Notes: generated by a model from the sequence alone, not told the origin. Counted from the stretch's first letter, positions 8,911-19,212 are shown. The stretch is DNA of 64,000 bases from Rhodococcus spelaei (GCF_006704125.1 NZ_VIGH01000003.1:248001-312000), one strand, 5' to 3'. Numbers and translations: made by a program.

Positions 8911-10152
8911 ATGGACGCCTCAGTGCCCGACCCGACCGTGACCGCGATCCTCTCCGGGTTCGAGGCGGTGTCCACCGACCTGGTCGAGCTGTACCGGCAC
9001 CTGCATTCGCACCCGGAACTGTCGTATCAGGAGCACGAGACCGCGGAGATCGTGGCCGAGCGGCTGACCGTGTCGGGCTTCCAGGTCACCGCCGGTCTCG
9101 GCGGGACCGGGGTCGTCGGGGTGTTGCGCAACGGCGACGGCCCGGTGGTGCTGCTGCGGGCCGACATGGACGCGCTGCCGGTGCGCGAGGACACCGGGCT
9201 CGACTACGCCTCGACGGTCACCGCGACCACCCACCTGGGTGAGACGGTGCCGGTCATGCACGCCTGCGGCCACGACATGCACGTGACCTGTCTGCTGGGC
9301 GCGGCGGCGTTGCTGGCCGACGGACGAGTGCACTGGTCGGGCACGCTGATCGCGCTGTTCCAGCCGGCCGAAGAACTCGGCGACGGTGCCCGCAGCATGC
9401 TCGACGACGGACTGCTGGACAAGGTGCCGGCGCCCGACGTGGTGCTCGGACAGCACGTGATGCCGGGCCCCGTGGGTACCGCGTTCGTGTGCCCGGGCAC
9501 CGCGATGGCGGCGGCGCAGAGCCTGCAGATCCGGATGTTCGGTCGCGGCGGACACGGCTCGATGCCGGACGCGTGCGTGGATCCGGTGGTGATGGGTGCG
9601 GCGACGGTGATGCGGCTGCAGACCGTGGTCTCGCGGGAGATCTCCCCGTCCACGCCCGCAGTGCTGACCGTCGGTTCGTTCCAATCGGGGACCAAGGAGA
9701 ACGTGATTCCGGACGAGGCGGTGCTCAAGGTCAACACGCGCTCCTTCGAGTCGCATGTCTCGGATCGGTTGCGGGAGGGGATCGTTCGGGTCGTCAACGC
9801 GGAGTCGGAGGCGTCCGGCGCGCCTCGGCCGCCGGAGATCACCGAACTGAACAGCTTCCCGGTCACCGTCAACGATGTTCCGGGGACCGCGCGAACCCTC
9901 GCCGCGCTCGGCGCACAGTTGGGCAGCGACAAGGTGTTCGAGATCGGACCCGTCTCCGGAAGCGAGGACGTCGGCGACCTGGCCAAGGCGGCCGGGGTCC
10001 CGCTGGTCTACTGGTTCGTCGGCGGTTTCGACGTGACGGACGGGCAGCCGTTGCCGTCGAACCACTCGCCGAAGTTCGCGCCGGTGATCAGGCCGACGCT
10101 CGACACCGGCGTGGCGGCGCTGATTGCGGCTGCGGTGGAGTGGCTCGACTGA
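8911..10152 (+). CDS. M20 family metallopeptidase / amidohydrolase
   Basis: A 413-residue M20D amidohydrolase of the hippurate/IAA-amino-acid hydrolase type, which cleaves N-acyl amino acids or related amides. Metal ligands are visible in HACGHDMH, in AEELGDGA and in the C-terminal NHSPKF histidine. A dimerisation (lid) domain lies between, with GRGGHGSMP. The ATG at 8911 matches family length. It is divergent from recQ with a 65-bp gap. The substrate cannot be told from sequence. Confidence 0.9.
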   Translation: MDASVPDPTVTAILSGFEAVSTDLVELYRHLHSHPELSYQEHETAEIVAERLTVSGFQVTAGLGGTGVVGVLRNGDGPVVLLRADMDALPVREDTGLDYASTVTATTHLGETVPVMHACGHDMHVTCLLGAAALLADGRVHWSGTLIALFQPAEELGDGARSMLDDGLLDKVPAPDVVLGQHVMPGPVGTAFVCPGTAMAAAQSLQIRMFGRGGHGSMPDACVDPVVMGAATVMRLQTVVSREISPSTPAVLTVGSFQSGTKENVIPDEAVLKVNTRSFESHVSDRLREGIVRVVNAESEASGAPRPPEITELNSFPVTVNDVPGTARTLAALGAQLGSDKVFEIGPVSGSEDVGDLAKAAGVPLVYWFVGGFDVTDGQPLPSNHSPKFAPVIRPTLDTGVAALIAAAVEWLD

Positions 10153-10374
10153 GCGTCCTGCCTCCGCGTCGCGCGAGGTCGAGTGGGAAACACGACGTCC
10201 GCCAATCGTGATCTCCTCGACCGTCGGTTCAAACGTATTGGTGAATGAGGGATTCACATTCCACCTGTCCCCACGCTATGTGGGGCGAGTTGTCGGTGCG
10301 CTGGCGTTGAATCGCCGTACCGGGCACGCCCAGATGCGGGATGCTCCCAACACGGGCAGGAAGGGCTGTGGGAG

Positions 10375-10716
10375 ATGGTGTTCGAGGTGAAGGCCACTCA
10401 TCGGGTGACGTCGACAGGGGAGGCGGCGTGTGAGATCTACCCGGACGTGTTCATCGGCATGCGCGGCCAGGTGCTTTCCAGGTGGTCTGGAATGGCGATG
10501 CAGCAGGCTCGCGACATCGTCGAAGGGCTGCCCGATGGCACGCAGGAGTGGTTCGTCTGCCGAGGTCTGCCGAGGTCTGTCGACTGGGTGACTTCGGTCG
10601 CTGGGTTTCGGGACCGGCACTGGCTGGAACAGCACGGGGACGTGTACATCCTTCGTTCGACGCCGGTCGGACCGATGGGTCCCTCATGCCCGCCGCGGAG
10701 GCTACTGACCCCGTGA
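10375..10716 (+). CDS. Hypothetical protein, 113 residues
   Basis: An open frame of 113 codons from an ATG preceded by GGGAG. The product is soluble, with mixed helix/strand character (for example QQARDIVEGLP, EWFVCRGLP) and a basic proline-rich C-terminus. I recognise no domain. Codon bias is weaker than in neighbouring genes and the flanks look non-coding, so this may be a decayed or horizontally acquired gene, or chance. The 220 bp before it hold only a small hairpin (CCCCAC...GTGGGG, 10269-10285). Confidence 0.4.
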   Translation: MVFEVKATHRVTSTGEAACEIYPDVFIGMRGQVLSRWSGMAMQQARDIVEGLPDGTQEWFVCRGLPRSVDWVTSVAGFRDRHWLEQHGDVYILRSTPVGPMGPSCPPRRLLTP

Positions 10717-10768
10717 ACAGCGGCCTGGCTGACGGTGGCCCAGGGACGCCGCCGAGTGCTGTCGGCAC

Positions 10769-11215
10769 TTATGTCGGGTTCGAGTAGACCCGAGTGGGAG
10801 AGACCAATACGGCAGTTCGGCGCTCCTCGCGCATCACCCGGTCGTAGGTGGGCCAGTCGTCGTGGGTCCCCCCTGCTGCGCTGAAGATGTCGCGAAGCAT
10901 GAGCCGGAGTCGTTCGGCGTCAACTTCGGGGTGAGGGTCGTCGGGTCCGATCAGCTGTGCGCGGCCCTCGACGGCGACCCATTGCCAGCCGGCGCGGACG
11001 ACGACGGCGATGGTGGGGTTATCGCGCAGGTGGGCGAGTTTGAGGGTGCCGCCCACGGCGACGAACGCGACTACGCGCTCACCTGTGGTCGGATGGGCCA
11101 GCACGCCGGCGTTGACGACCGCGGTGTGCGGGGTGTGGTTGGCGCGGACGGTGACGACGACACTGAGGCCGTGGTCAAGCGGCACCAGTTCTGAAAACCG
11201 TTCTAGGTCGTTCAC
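10769..11215 (-). CDS. PPOX-class F420-dependent oxidoreductase family protein
   Basis: A 148-residue split-barrel flavin/F420-binding protein of the pyridoxamine 5'-phosphate oxidase-like superfamily. The typical order is seen: SVVVTVRANHTPHTAVVN strand pair, LAHLRDNPTIAVVV, then WVAVEGRAQL. Members in actinobacteria often use F420H2 to reduce diverse substrates, so this assignment is by family. The GTG at 11215 is chosen because GGAGG lies 5 bp upstream; an upstream ATG at 11392 would add 59 low-complexity residues. Confidence 0.8.
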   Translation of the reverse strand: MNDLERFSELVPLDHGLSVVVTVRANHTPHTAVVNAGVLAHPTTGERVVAFVAVGGTLKLAHLRDNPTIAVVVRAGWQWVAVEGRAQLIGPDDPHPEVDAERLRLMLRDIFSAAGGTHDDWPTYDRVMREERRTAVLVSPTRVYSNPT

Positions 11216-11448
11216 GTGTACCTCCGGTGGATCGACGAAAGGGTCGCCCGCCCTTCGACGGTAGCGCTGTCCGGTACGGAATTGAGCCATTCCGGCCACC
11301 GAATCGGTCGCTTGCCACCTGCGAAGCCGGCCGGGTGAATCCGCCGGCCGAAACCCTTCCATCCGGAACCTGCGATTGAAGGCTTCGGGCATGTAGCCCG
11401 CACAGTCGGACTGCGTGCATCCCGCGTTCCTTCGGCGAGAGGAATCTT

Positions 11449-11480
11449 TCGAGGGACCCGCGAAGAAGCGCGGTCCTCGA
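11449..11480 (-). terminator. Hairpin downstream of the acyl-CoA synthetase gene
   Basis: Bulged inverted repeat (TCGAGGGACCCGCG and CGCGGTCCTCGA) right after the minus-strand stop codon at 11484. It is a plausible terminator but lacks a strong T-run. The rest of 11216-11483 shows no supported gene. Confidence 0.4.
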
Positions 11481-11483
11481 ACC

Positions 11484-13274
11484 TCAGTCGCCGTACAGCG
11501 CGTCGAACTCTGCGGTGAAGTTCTCCCCGACCACCTTCCGCTTGATCTTCAGGGTCGGGGTCAGCTCGCCGGTCTCCTGCGACAGGTCGCGCTCGGCGAC
11601 GGCGAACTTCTTCACCTGCTCGGGCGGGGCGAGTTTTGCGTTCGCGGCATCGACCGCCTCGGCCACCAGCTCGAGAACTCGTGGATGCCGGGACAATTCG
11701 GCGATCGAGTCCGGCAGTCCCTGCGCCTGCGCCCACGGCAGCACGGTCTCCGGGTCGAGGGTCACCAGCACCACCGGGTAGGGCCTGCGGTCGCCGTGCA
11801 TGATCGCCTGACTGATCCACGGCGAGCGTTTGAGGTCGTTCTCCAGGTTGGCCGGCGTCAGGTTCTTGCCGCCCGAGGTGACGATGATGTCCTTCTTGCG
11901 GCCGATGATCGAGACGTAGCCGTCCTCGTCGATGGAGGCGAGGTCGCCGGTGTGCAGCCAGCCGTCGCTGACCGCACCGAACGACGCGTCCGCCATCTTG
12001 TAGTAGCCCTGGAAGATGTTGCCGCCGCGCAGCAGCAGTTCCCCGTCCTCGGCGGTCTTCGCCTCGATGCCGGGCAGCGGGCGGCCGACGGTTCCGAAGC
12101 GGTGGTGGCGTGGGGTGTTCACCGTCGCGCCGGTGGAGGTTTCGGTCATTCCGAAGCCCTCCATCACGGGAACGCCGCAGCCGTAGAAGAACTCGAGGAT
12201 CTCCTTGGCGATGGGGGCGGCTCCGGTGATCGCCAGTTCCACGTTGCCGCCGAACAGCGCCCGCACCCCCTGGAAGAGGGCCGTGTCGGCCGCGTCGAAC
12301 CGGGTCTGCAACTCGGCGGGAACCTCCTCGCCGGCCTCGACCAGGTCACGCACCCGCACGCCGAGCGCGGCCGCGGCGAGGATGCGTTCGCGCTCCTCGG
12401 CTGGCTTGGACCCGACGGCCAGGGTGTAGACCTTCTCGAACACTCGGGGGACCGACGGCAGGTGGGTCGGCCGGACCGCCATCACTTCGGGCACGATCCG
12501 AGCGGTGTCGCCGCCCCAGTACGCGATCACCCCGCCGCGGTCGAACGCCAGCAGCTGGAACAGCAACGCGAACGCGTGCGCGAGCGGCAGGAACAGGTAG
12601 AGCACCATGTCCGCGTCGGAAGACGACCCCTCGGCCTCCTCGAGTGCCGTGTTGGCCGTCATGATCGAGCGGTAGTTCGCGTGCGAGAGAACGCATCCCT
12701 TCGGCGGGCCGGTGGTTCCAGAGGTGTACATGAACACGTAGGGGTCGTCGGGGGTGACGGCGCCGGCACGGCGGTGCAGTTCCTCGGGCCCGCATTCGCG
12801 GCCCCGGCGGCGGATCTCGTCGGCGGTCACCGCGCCGCCGGCCTCGCCGTCGAGAACGATCACCCATTCCAGCGCCGGTAGCTGGTCGCGGACGGCGGCG
12901 ACCTTCGCGACCTGCTCCGCGTTCTCGCAGACGACCGCCCGGGCCTCCGAATTGCCCAGCACCCAGGCGCATTCCTCGGGGGAGTTGGTGGGGTAGACGG
13001 ACACGTGCACTGCGCCCGCGGCGACGATCGCCAGATGCGCGACCGACCAGTCGAGGCGGGTGCTGCCGAGGACCGCGACCCGATCGCCGACGGCGAGGCC
13101 GAGGTCGATCAGCCCGGCGCCGAAGTCGGCGACCCGGTCGGCGAGCTCGGTGTAGGTGACCTGTTCCCAGGTGTCCGGCTCGCACTGGTAGCGCGCCGCT
13201 GGCCGGTCGCCGTATGCCTCGGCGGCACGAAAAGTGAGGTCTGCGAGGGTGTTTCCCGCGATTGTCCGGTTCAT
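11484..13274 (-). CDS. Long-chain fatty-acid-CoA ligase (AMP-dependent synthetase)
   Basis: A 596-residue ANL-superfamily enzyme that activates fatty acids as acyl-AMP and then acyl-CoA (FadD15-like by length and layout). Motifs: the phosphate loop YTSGTTGPPKG, GFGMTETS, GWLHTGDL, and the C-terminal lysine region in GELTPTLKIKRK. The ATG at 13274 begins MNRTIAGNTL; the open frame runs further upstream only through non-coding-like sequence. It sits alone, divided from the ribokinase by about 100 bp. Substrate chain length is not readable. Confidence 0.92.
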   Translation of the reverse strand: MNRTIAGNTLADLTFRAAEAYGDRPAARYQCEPDTWEQVTYTELADRVADFGAGLIDLGLAVGDRVAVLGSTRLDWSVAHLAIVAAGAVHVSVYPTNSPEECAWVLGNSEARAVVCENAEQVAKVAAVRDQLPALEWVIVLDGEAGGAVTADEIRRRGRECGPEELHRRAGAVTPDDPYVFMYTSGTTGPPKGCVLSHANYRSIMTANTALEEAEGSSSDADMVLYLFLPLAHAFALLFQLLAFDRGGVIAYWGGDTARIVPEVMAVRPTHLPSVPRVFEKVYTLAVGSKPAEERERILAAAALGVRVRDLVEAGEEVPAELQTRFDAADTALFQGVRALFGGNVELAITGAAPIAKEILEFFYGCGVPVMEGFGMTETSTGATVNTPRHHRFGTVGRPLPGIEAKTAEDGELLLRGGNIFQGYYKMADASFGAVSDGWLHTGDLASIDEDGYVSIIGRKKDIIVTSGGKNLTPANLENDLKRSPWISQAIMHGDRRPYPVVLVTLDPETVLPWAQAQGLPDSIAELSRHPRVLELVAEAVDAANAKLAPPEQVKKFAVAERDLSQETGELTPTLKIKRKVVGENFTAEFDALYGD

Positions 13275-13375
13275 TCGACCCGCTCCGTCCAGCCGGTGCG
13301 ACCGCACACCCGGCAGTCGGTCGCGTTGGGGCGATGCTACGTCCGGTTCGCGCCCCGGGGTGCCGCTTCGGGCAT

Positions 13376-14248
13376 TCAATCGGTGCGTCGCAGTGCGGCG
13401 TCCACCGCCGCCCGGGTCGGAGCGGAGGCGGCGGCTCCGCCTCGGGTGGTCGCCAGCGCGCCCGCAGCGCAGGCCCGGTCCAGTGCAGCGGCCGCACCGA
13501 GGTGCCAGGACGCGACGAGGGTGCCGGCGAAGGCGTCGCCCGCCCCGGTCGTGTCCACCACCTCGACCACCGGGGGAGAGGCGTGTTGCGTACGGCCGTC
13601 GGGCCCGCGCAGGGTGGCGCCCCTCGCACCGAGCGTGACGACCAGGTGCGGCACTCGTGCGAGGACCGATTCCCCGATCTGCTCGGCTTCGGTCTCGTTC
13701 ACGATCAGGACGTCGACGGCGTCGAGCAGGTCGTCCGGGAGCGGTTGCACCGGTGAGGGATTGAGGGCCACGGTAGTGCCCGCGGACTTGGCGCGGCGGG
13801 CACCGGCGGTGACCGCCCCGAGCGGCAGTTCCAGCTGGCACAGCAGGACGTCCGCGTCCGCGATCGCCGACAGGTCCAGGTCGGTGAGGTCGCGGACCGT
13901 CGAGTTCGCCCCGCCGACCACGATGATCGAGTTCTCTCCGGACTCGTCCACGACGATCACCGCGACGCCGCTCGGTCCCTCGACTTCGCGTAGCAGCGCG
14001 GTGTCCACCTCGGCGTCGACAAGGGCCTGCCGCAACTCGAGGGCGAAGGCGTCGTCGCCGACCGCGCCGACGAAGTTCACGGCGGCACCGGCACGGGCGG
14101 CCGCGATGGCCTGGTTGGAACCCTTGCCGCCCGGGCCGGTCGAGAAACTCGCGCCGAGAACCGTCTCGCCGGGAGCGGGTCGCCTGGCAGTCGCCGCGAC
14201 GAGGTCCATGTTGATGCTGCCGAGCACGGTCACGCGGGTAGCGGGCAT
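13376..14248 (-). CDS. rbsK: Ribokinase (PfkB family)
   Basis: A 290-residue PfkB-family sugar kinase that phosphorylates ribose at O5. The N-terminal GSINMDLV, the glycine hinge GPGGKGSNQAIAAAR and the C-terminal anion hole/catalytic base DTTGAGDAFAG are all present and canonical. Start ATG at 14248 (MPATRVTVLGS) fits the family; an upstream in-frame ATG at 14335 would invade the end of the regulator gene. It lies 10 bp after the regulator on the same strand, suggesting co-transcription. No ribose transporter is adjacent. Confidence 0.9.
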   Translation of the reverse strand: MPATRVTVLGSINMDLVAATARRPAPGETVLGASFSTGPGGKGSNQAIAAARAGAAVNFVGAVGDDAFALELRQALVDAEVDTALLREVEGPSGVAVIVVDESGENSIIVVGGANSTVRDLTDLDLSAIADADVLLCQLELPLGAVTAGARRAKSAGTTVALNPSPVQPLPDDLLDAVDVLIVNETEAEQIGESVLARVPHLVVTLGARGATLRGPDGRTQHASPPVVEVVDTTGAGDAFAGTLVASWHLGAAAALDRACAAGALATTRGGAAASAPTRAAVDAALRRTD

Positions 14249-14258
14249 GGACCCGACG

Positions 14259-14945
14259 CTATCGGTCGGGGGCGGCCGGTGTGGTCTCGATCCGGACGCA
14301 GCAGTATCCGTCGGCGGGCGCGAGCCGGGCGGCACGGCCCGCGCACCCGGTGCCGTCGATCAGTCCCTCGATGAGCTCGAGGTTCATGCCGCAGACCATG
14401 TCGGTGTGTGCCTTGGCGAGCGTATGGAACGGGCAGTTCGCCAGGACGATGTCGCGACCCTCGTCACGCGGTTCGTAGCCGCAGCGCTCGAGCGTTGCGA
14501 GCAGGTCGGCGTCGCTGGGTCCAGCCTCGGTGCCGACCGCTCGGCCGAGGTCCCTGGCCCGCCGTCCCAGGATGGTTCGCGGCGGCTCGCCGGTGCGTTC
14601 GGAGTCGTCGATGGCCTGGGCGAGCAACTGTCCGGCCAGTTCGTAGGAGCGCTCGGGGAGTTGCACAACCACCTGGCGGTCGGAACGCCGGTACAGCTTG
14701 GACGGGCGTCCCGCGCCGGGGCCGGAACGGCCGCTGCGCCGTGCGAACTCGACGGTCAGCAGCCCCTCGTCGGCGAGCTTGTCGAGGTGGAAGGCCGCGG
14801 TCGGTCGGGCCATGCCCAGTGCCTCGGCTGCCTCGTCGCGACTGATCGGGTCGTGGTGTGCACGGACGTAGTCGTAGAGCCGCCGACGCGCCGGTTCTTC
14901 GAGCGCGGAGACGGCCGAGATGTCCGAGTGCGGATCCGGATCCAT
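14259..14945 (-). CDS. HTH transcriptional regulator, COG2345/SufR-like, cysteine-rich C-terminus
   Basis: A 228-residue regulator. The N-terminal winged helix-turn-helix (about residues 12-85) includes SRDEAAEALGMARPTAAFHL. The C-terminal half holds cysteines C155, C171, C185, C201, C215 and C216 in the CPFH...VCGMNLELIEGL arrangement. In SufR and related COG2345 proteins such cysteines ligate an iron-sulfur cluster, so redox or iron sensing is likely but inferred. It is divergent from the DoxX-like gene at 15031. A perfect 10-bp palindrome at 14965-14974 in the shared gap is a candidate operator. Confidence 0.8.
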   Translation of the reverse strand: MDPDPHSDISAVSALEEPARRRLYDYVRAHHDPISRDEAAEALGMARPTAAFHLDKLADEGLLTVEFARRSGRSGPGAGRPSKLYRRSDRQVVVQLPERSYELAGQLLAQAIDDSERTGEPPRTILGRRARDLGRAVGTEAGPSDADLLATLERCGYEPRDEGRDIVLANCPFHTLAKAHTDMVCGMNLELIEGLIDGTGCAGRAARLAPADGYCCVRIETTPAAPDR

Positions 14946-14964
14946 GACCCCATTGTAAAACCAA

Positions 14965-14974
14965 TCAACGTTGA
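14965..14974. promoter_or_regulatory. Palindrome TCAACGTTGA, candidate operator
   Basis: A perfect 10-bp palindrome sits in the 85-bp AT-richer divergent gap between the cysteine-rich regulator and the DoxX-like gene. Its location suits an operator for that regulator; binding is inference. Confidence 0.45.
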
Positions 14975-15030
14975 CGTAATACCGGCCGGGATTCTATATT
15001 TAACTGTCACTACTTTTAGAAGGAGGAGCC

Positions 15031-15465
15031 ATGTCAACAGATATGACAAGGCAGGTCGACACGGGCCGTGCACACCTCGCCGACCCCGGCTACCAGGCCT
15101 TCCTGGCGCTACGGACGGTGTTCACCATCGCGCCGATCCTCTTCGGCCTGGACAAGTTCGCCAACGTGATGACCGACTGGCCGAAGTACCTGGCGCCCTG
15201 GATCGACGGCATCCTGCCCGGCAATGCTCAGCAGGGGATGTACATCGTCGGTGTGATCGAAGTAGTCGCCGGACTGGTCGTCGCGATCGCCCCCAGGTTC
15301 GGCGCGTGGCTGGTCGTCGCCTGGCTGGCCGGGATCATCGTCAACTTGCTGACCCTGCCGGGCTACTACGACATCGCGCTGAGGGACTTCGGACTGCTGG
15401 TCGCGGCCGCTGCGCTCGGCCGACTCGCCGTCAAGTACGCCGGAGGACACGGGGCCACCCGGTGA
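15031..15465 (+). CDS. DoxX-like integral membrane protein
   Basis: A 144-residue membrane protein with about four predicted helices (FLALRTVFTIAPILFGLDKF, GMYIVGVIEVVAGLVVAIAP, WLVVAWLAGIIVNLLTLPGY and a final helix). It fits the DoxX/DoxD-like group of small quinone- or redox-associated membrane proteins. AAGGAGGAG just upstream of the ATG is a near-ideal ribosome binding site, implying high expression when induced. Divergence from a probable Fe-S regulator suggests redox- or metal-responsive control. The biochemical role is unknown. Confidence 0.7.
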   Translation: MSTDMTRQVDTGRAHLADPGYQAFLALRTVFTIAPILFGLDKFANVMTDWPKYLAPWIDGILPGNAQQGMYIVGVIEVVAGLVVAIAPRFGAWLVVAWLAGIIVNLLTLPGYYDIALRDFGLLVAAAALGRLAVKYAGGHGATR

Positions 15466-15484
15466 GCGTCCCCATCGTCGACGG

Positions 15485-16891
15485 TCAGTTCACCTCGGCG
15501 CCGCGTCGAGCGTGTACGAGGTAGTAGCCGGCACTGACCAGCGCGCCGAACACGGCCCCGACCACCAGCGCGGTCCGGCCTGCCGAACTGAAGAACAGCA
15601 ACACGACCACCAGGGCAAGGAAGGCCAGGGCCAGCCAGTTGGTGACCGGCGCGCCCGGCAGCCGGTAGTCGACTGCGGGCAGCCGGCCCGCGGAGACTGC
15701 CGCCCGGTACCGGAGGTGGCAGACCAGGATGGTGCCCCAGACGAAGATGATCCCGACCGTCGACACCGAGGTGATGTACAGGAACGCGCGCTCCGGCGAG
15801 ATCACGTTGACCAGCACGCCGATCAGCATCGCCGCGGCCGAGAGGGTGATTCCCGCCAACGGGACCGACCGGCCGCTGAGCCGGCCGAACCGCTCGGGCG
15901 CTTCGTGCCGCAGCGACAGGCTGCGCACCATCCGCCCGGTGGAGTAGATGCCGGAGTTGCACGATGACAGCGCCGCCGTCAGCAGCACGAAGTTCATGAT
16001 CCCCGCTGCAGCGGGAATGCCGATCTGCTGGAGGACCTCCACGAACGGGCTGACCCCAGCATGGAAGTCGCGCCAGCTCGCGACGCTCAGGATCACCACC
16101 AGCGAACCGATGTAGAACAGACCGATCCGGAACGGCAACGTGTTGATCGCCTTGCGCAGCGTCGGTTTCGGGTCGCGGGCCTCGCCCGCCGTCACTCCGA
16201 CGAGTTCGACACCGACATACGCGAACATGACCACCTGCAGGCTCATCAGTGCCGCGCCGAACCCGTTCGGGAACACCCCGCCGTCCGCCCACAGGTTGGT
16301 GACGGTCGGGTTCGTAGCGTGCCCGATCCCGAGGGTGAGCACGCCGATGCCGATCAGGATCATCCCGATGATCGCGGTGATCTTGATTGCCGCGAACCAG
16401 AATTCGGCCTCGCCGAACAGTTTCACCGAGATCAGGTTGGCGCCGAACAGGATCACCAGCACCACCAGGGCGGTCAGCCACACCGGGACCGACGGCCACC
16501 AGAACTCGACGTACTTGCCCGCGACCGTGATCTCGGCCATGCAGGTGGCGACCCACACCACCCAGTAGGTCCAGCCGGTGACGAAGCCGAAGAAGCGTCC
16601 GAGGAACTCCTCGGCGTACTCGCCGAAGCTGCCGGAGACGGGACGGTAGGTGAGCAGTTCACCGAGCGCCCGCATGATCACGAAGATCGCCAGACCCGCC
16701 GCCAGGTAGGCGAGGATCAGCGACGGTCCCGCCGACTCGATGGCCGCGCCGGAGCCGTAGAACAGACCGGTGCCGATGGCGCCGCCGATCGCGATCATCT
16801 GGATCGTCCGCGAGTTGAGTCCGCGGCTGTATCCCTCCGACGGGTCGTCGGGCTGGGCGTCGGTGAGCACGTCGTCGTGGGGCTGGGTCAT
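15485..16891 (-). CDS. Amino acid permease (APC superfamily)
   Basis: A 468-residue secondary transporter of the amino acid-polyamine-organocation superfamily with about 12 transmembrane helices. TM1 has the unwound signature [33 protein letters not shown] and [16 protein letters not shown] match GabP/AnsP/CycA-type permeases. The substrate (GABA, proline, asparagine or D-amino acids) cannot be settled from sequence. It is divergent from proA across a 99-bp gap. Confidence 0.9.
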   Translation of the reverse strand: MTQPHDDVLTDAQPDDPSEGYSRGLNSRTIQMIAIGGAIGTGLFYGSGAAIESAGPSLILAYLAAGLAIFVIMRALGELLTYRPVSGSFGEYAEEFLGRFFGFVTGWTYWVVWVATCMAEITVAGKYVEFWWPSVPVWLTALVVLVILFGANLISVKLFGEAEFWFAAIKITAIIGMILIGIGVLTLGIGHATNPTVTNLWADGGVFPNGFGAALMSLQVVMFAYVGVELVGVTAGEARDPKPTLRKAINTLPFRIGLFYIGSLVVILSVASWRDFHAGVSPFVEVLQQIGIPAAAGIMNFVLLTAALSSCNSGIYSTGRMVRSLSLRHEAPERFGRLSGRSVPLAGITLSAAAMLIGVLVNVISPERAFLYITSVSTVGIIFVWGTILVCHLRYRAAVSAGRLPAVDYRLPGAPVTNWLALAFLALVVVLLFFSSAGRTALVVGAVFGALVSAGYYLVHARRGAEVN

Positions 16892-16990
16892 AGGCCGCCT
16901 TCGGGTTCGCTCAGGAGTGTCGGGCGGGGTCGATTATGCGCGCGCCGCCCGCGGCGGCGTCGCTCGGCGACCTGTCGTTACCCTGTACTC

Positions 16991-18283
16991 ATGACCGCGG
17001 TGAACGAGACTGCACAGGTGAATGCCGATATCCCCGTCCGGGACGAGGTGCGTGAGGCGGTGCACGAGGCGGCCCGCCGCGCCCGGGTGGCGTCGCGGGT
17101 GCTCGCCCTGCTGACCACAGCGCAGAAGGACGCGGCGCTCCATGCCGCGGCCGACGCGGTGCTCGCCGCAACCGAGACGGTGCTCGCGGCGAACGGGGCG
17201 GACATCGACGCCGCCCGCGCCACCGGAACCGAGGAGAGCCTGCTCGACCGGCTGCGTTTGACCGCGGCGCGCGTCGAAGGCATCGCGTCCGGGCTCCGGC
17301 AGGTTGCGGGACTGCCCGATCCGGTGGGCGAGGTGCTGCGCGGATCGACGCTGCCCAACGGCCTGGAGATCCGGCAACTGCGGGTACCGCTCGGCGTGGT
17401 CGGGATGGTCTACGAGGCCCGCCCGAACGTGACCGTCGACGCGTTCGGCTTGGCGCTCAAGTCCGGGAACGCGGCGCTGCTGCGCGGCTCGAGCTCGGCG
17501 GCGAACTCCAACGCCGCCCTCGTCGAGGTGCTGCGCGGCGCACTCGAGGCGCAGGGCCTGCCCGCCGACGCGGTGCAGTTGCTGCCCAGCGCGGACCGTT
17601 CGTCCGTCACCCACCTGATCCAGGCCCGCGGCCTCGTCGACGTGGTCATCCCGCGCGGCGGCGCCGGACTGATCAACGCGGTGGTCCGGGACGCGACCGT
17701 GCCGACGATCGAGACCGGCGTCGGCAACTGCCACGTGTATGTGCATTCCGCCGCCGACCTGGCCAAGGCCGAGAAGATCGTGCTGAACTCCAAGACCCGC
17801 AGGCCCAGCGTCTGCAACACCGCCGAGACCATCCTCGTCGACGCCGCGATCGCGGACACCGCGGTGCCCGCACTCACGCAGGCCCTGCAGGCGCACAGCG
17901 TCGTCATCCACGGCGACCTGCCCGACATGGTGCCCGCCACCGAGGCGGACTGGTCGGAGGAGTACCTGTCGCTGGACGTCGCGATGAAGGTGGTCGCGAA
18001 CATCGACGAGGCGATCGACCACATCGACCGGTACGGCACCGGCCACACCGAGGCGATCGTCACCGACGACCTCGCCGCCGCCCGGGAGTTCACCGCCCGC
18101 GTCGACGCCGCCGCCGTGATGGTCAACGCCTCGACCGCGTTCACCGACGGCGAGCAGTTCGGCTTCGGCGCCGAGATCGGCATCTCGACCCAGAAGCTGC
18201 ACGCCCGCGGACCGATGGGGCTGCCCGAGCTGACCTCCACCAAGTGGACCGTCTGGGGCGACGGGCACACCCGACCGGTGTAG
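16991..18283 (+). CDS. proA: Gamma-glutamyl phosphate reductase
   Basis: A 430-residue aldehyde dehydrogenase-superfamily enzyme that reduces gamma-glutamyl phosphate to glutamate semialdehyde, the second step to proline. Typical landmarks are [38 protein letters not shown], the catalytic cysteine in [10 protein letters not shown] and [13 protein letters not shown] at the C-terminus. The ATG at 16991 gives the normal family length. It heads a block with the MoxR/VWA pair. Confidence 0.97.
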   Translation: MTAVNETAQVNADIPVRDEVREAVHEAARRARVASRVLALLTTAQKDAALHAAADAVLAATETVLAANGADIDAARATGTEESLLDRLRLTAARVEGIASGLRQVAGLPDPVGEVLRGSTLPNGLEIRQLRVPLGVVGMVYEARPNVTVDAFGLALKSGNAALLRGSSSAANSNAALVEVLRGALEAQGLPADAVQLLPSADRSSVTHLIQARGLVDVVIPRGGAGLINAVVRDATVPTIETGVGNCHVYVHSAADLAKAEKIVLNSKTRRPSVCNTAETILVDAAIADTAVPALTQALQAHSVVIHGDLPDMVPATEADWSEEYLSLDVAMKVVANIDEAIDHIDRYGTGHTEAIVTDDLAAAREFTARVDAAAVMVNASTAFTDGEQFGFGAEIGISTQKLHARGPMGLPELTSTKWTVWGDGHTRPV

Positions 18284-18322
18284 CCCCCGCCGAAGAATCT
18301 TCCGAACAACCAAGGAGCGAGT

Positions 18323-19204
18323 GTGGACCGCGCACTTCCGACGACGCCGCCGACCTTCGCGAGCGTCGACGACGTGATCACCCGACTCGCCGAGACCGGG
18401 TACCTCGCCGACAAGGCGACCGCCACCGCGGTGTTCCTCGCCGACCGGCTCGGCAAGCCGCTGCTCATCGAGGGACCGGCCGGCGTCGGCAAGACCGAAC
18501 TCGCGCGGGCGGTCGCGCAGACCTCCGCCGCCGAACTCGTCCGGTTGCAGTGCTACGAGGGCGTCGACGAGTCGCGCGCGCTGTACGAGTGGAACCACGC
18601 CAAGCAGATCCTGCGGATCCAGGCGAGCAGCGAGCATTCGTGGGACTCGGCGAAGCAGGACGTGTTCTCCGAGGAGTTCCTGCTCGCGCGACCGCTGCTC
18701 ACCGCGATCCGCCGCGACGACCCGACCGTGCTGCTGATCGACGAGGTGGACAAGGCCGACGTCGAGATCGAGGGCCTGCTGCTCGAGGTGCTCAGCGACT
18801 TCGCGGTGACCGTCCCCGAACTGGGCACCATCGTGGCCACCCGCAAGCCGTTCACGGTGCTCACCTCGAACGCCACCCGCGAACTGTCCGAGGCGCTCAA
18901 ACGCCGCTGCCTGTTCCTGCACCTGGACTTCCCGGACGCCGACCTCGAACGTCGGATCCTGGCCAGCCGGGTGCCCGAGCTGCCCGAGGCGATCGCCGAG
19001 CAGTTGGTCCGGACCGTCGGTGTGCTGCGCGCCATGCAGCTCAAGAAGGTGCCGTCGGTCTCGGAGACGATCGACTGGGGCCGCACACTGTTGGCACTCG
19101 GCATGGACACCCTCGACGACGACGCGGTCCGCGCCACCATGGGCGTGATCCTCAAGCACCGAGCAGACCAGCAGCGGGCCGCGGCCGAGCTGCGGTTGAA
19201 CTAG
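18323..19204 (+). CDS. MoxR-type AAA+ ATPase
   Basis: A 293-residue MoxR-family ATPase, a chaperone-like remodelling enzyme that usually works with a von Willebrand factor A partner. Walker A is GPAGVGKTEL, Walker B LLIDEVDKAD, and sensor 1 the TSNATREL segment. GTG start with AAGGAG 5-8 bp upstream. The VWA gene follows after 8 bp, so the two form a pair. The client is unknown; the homologous mycobacterial pair near proA has no assigned target that I know of. Confidence 0.9.
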   Translation: MDRALPTTPPTFASVDDVITRLAETGYLADKATATAVFLADRLGKPLLIEGPAGVGKTELARAVAQTSAAELVRLQCYEGVDESRALYEWNHAKQILRIQASSEHSWDSAKQDVFSEEFLLARPLLTAIRRDDPTVLLIDEVDKADVEIEGLLLEVLSDFAVTVPELGTIVATRKPFTVLTSNATRELSEALKRRCLFLHLDFPDADLERRILASRVPELPEAIAEQLVRTVGVLRAMQLKKVPSVSETIDWGRTLLALGMDTLDDDAVRATMGVILKHRADQQRAAAELRLN

Positions 19205-19212
19205 GAGCCCTG

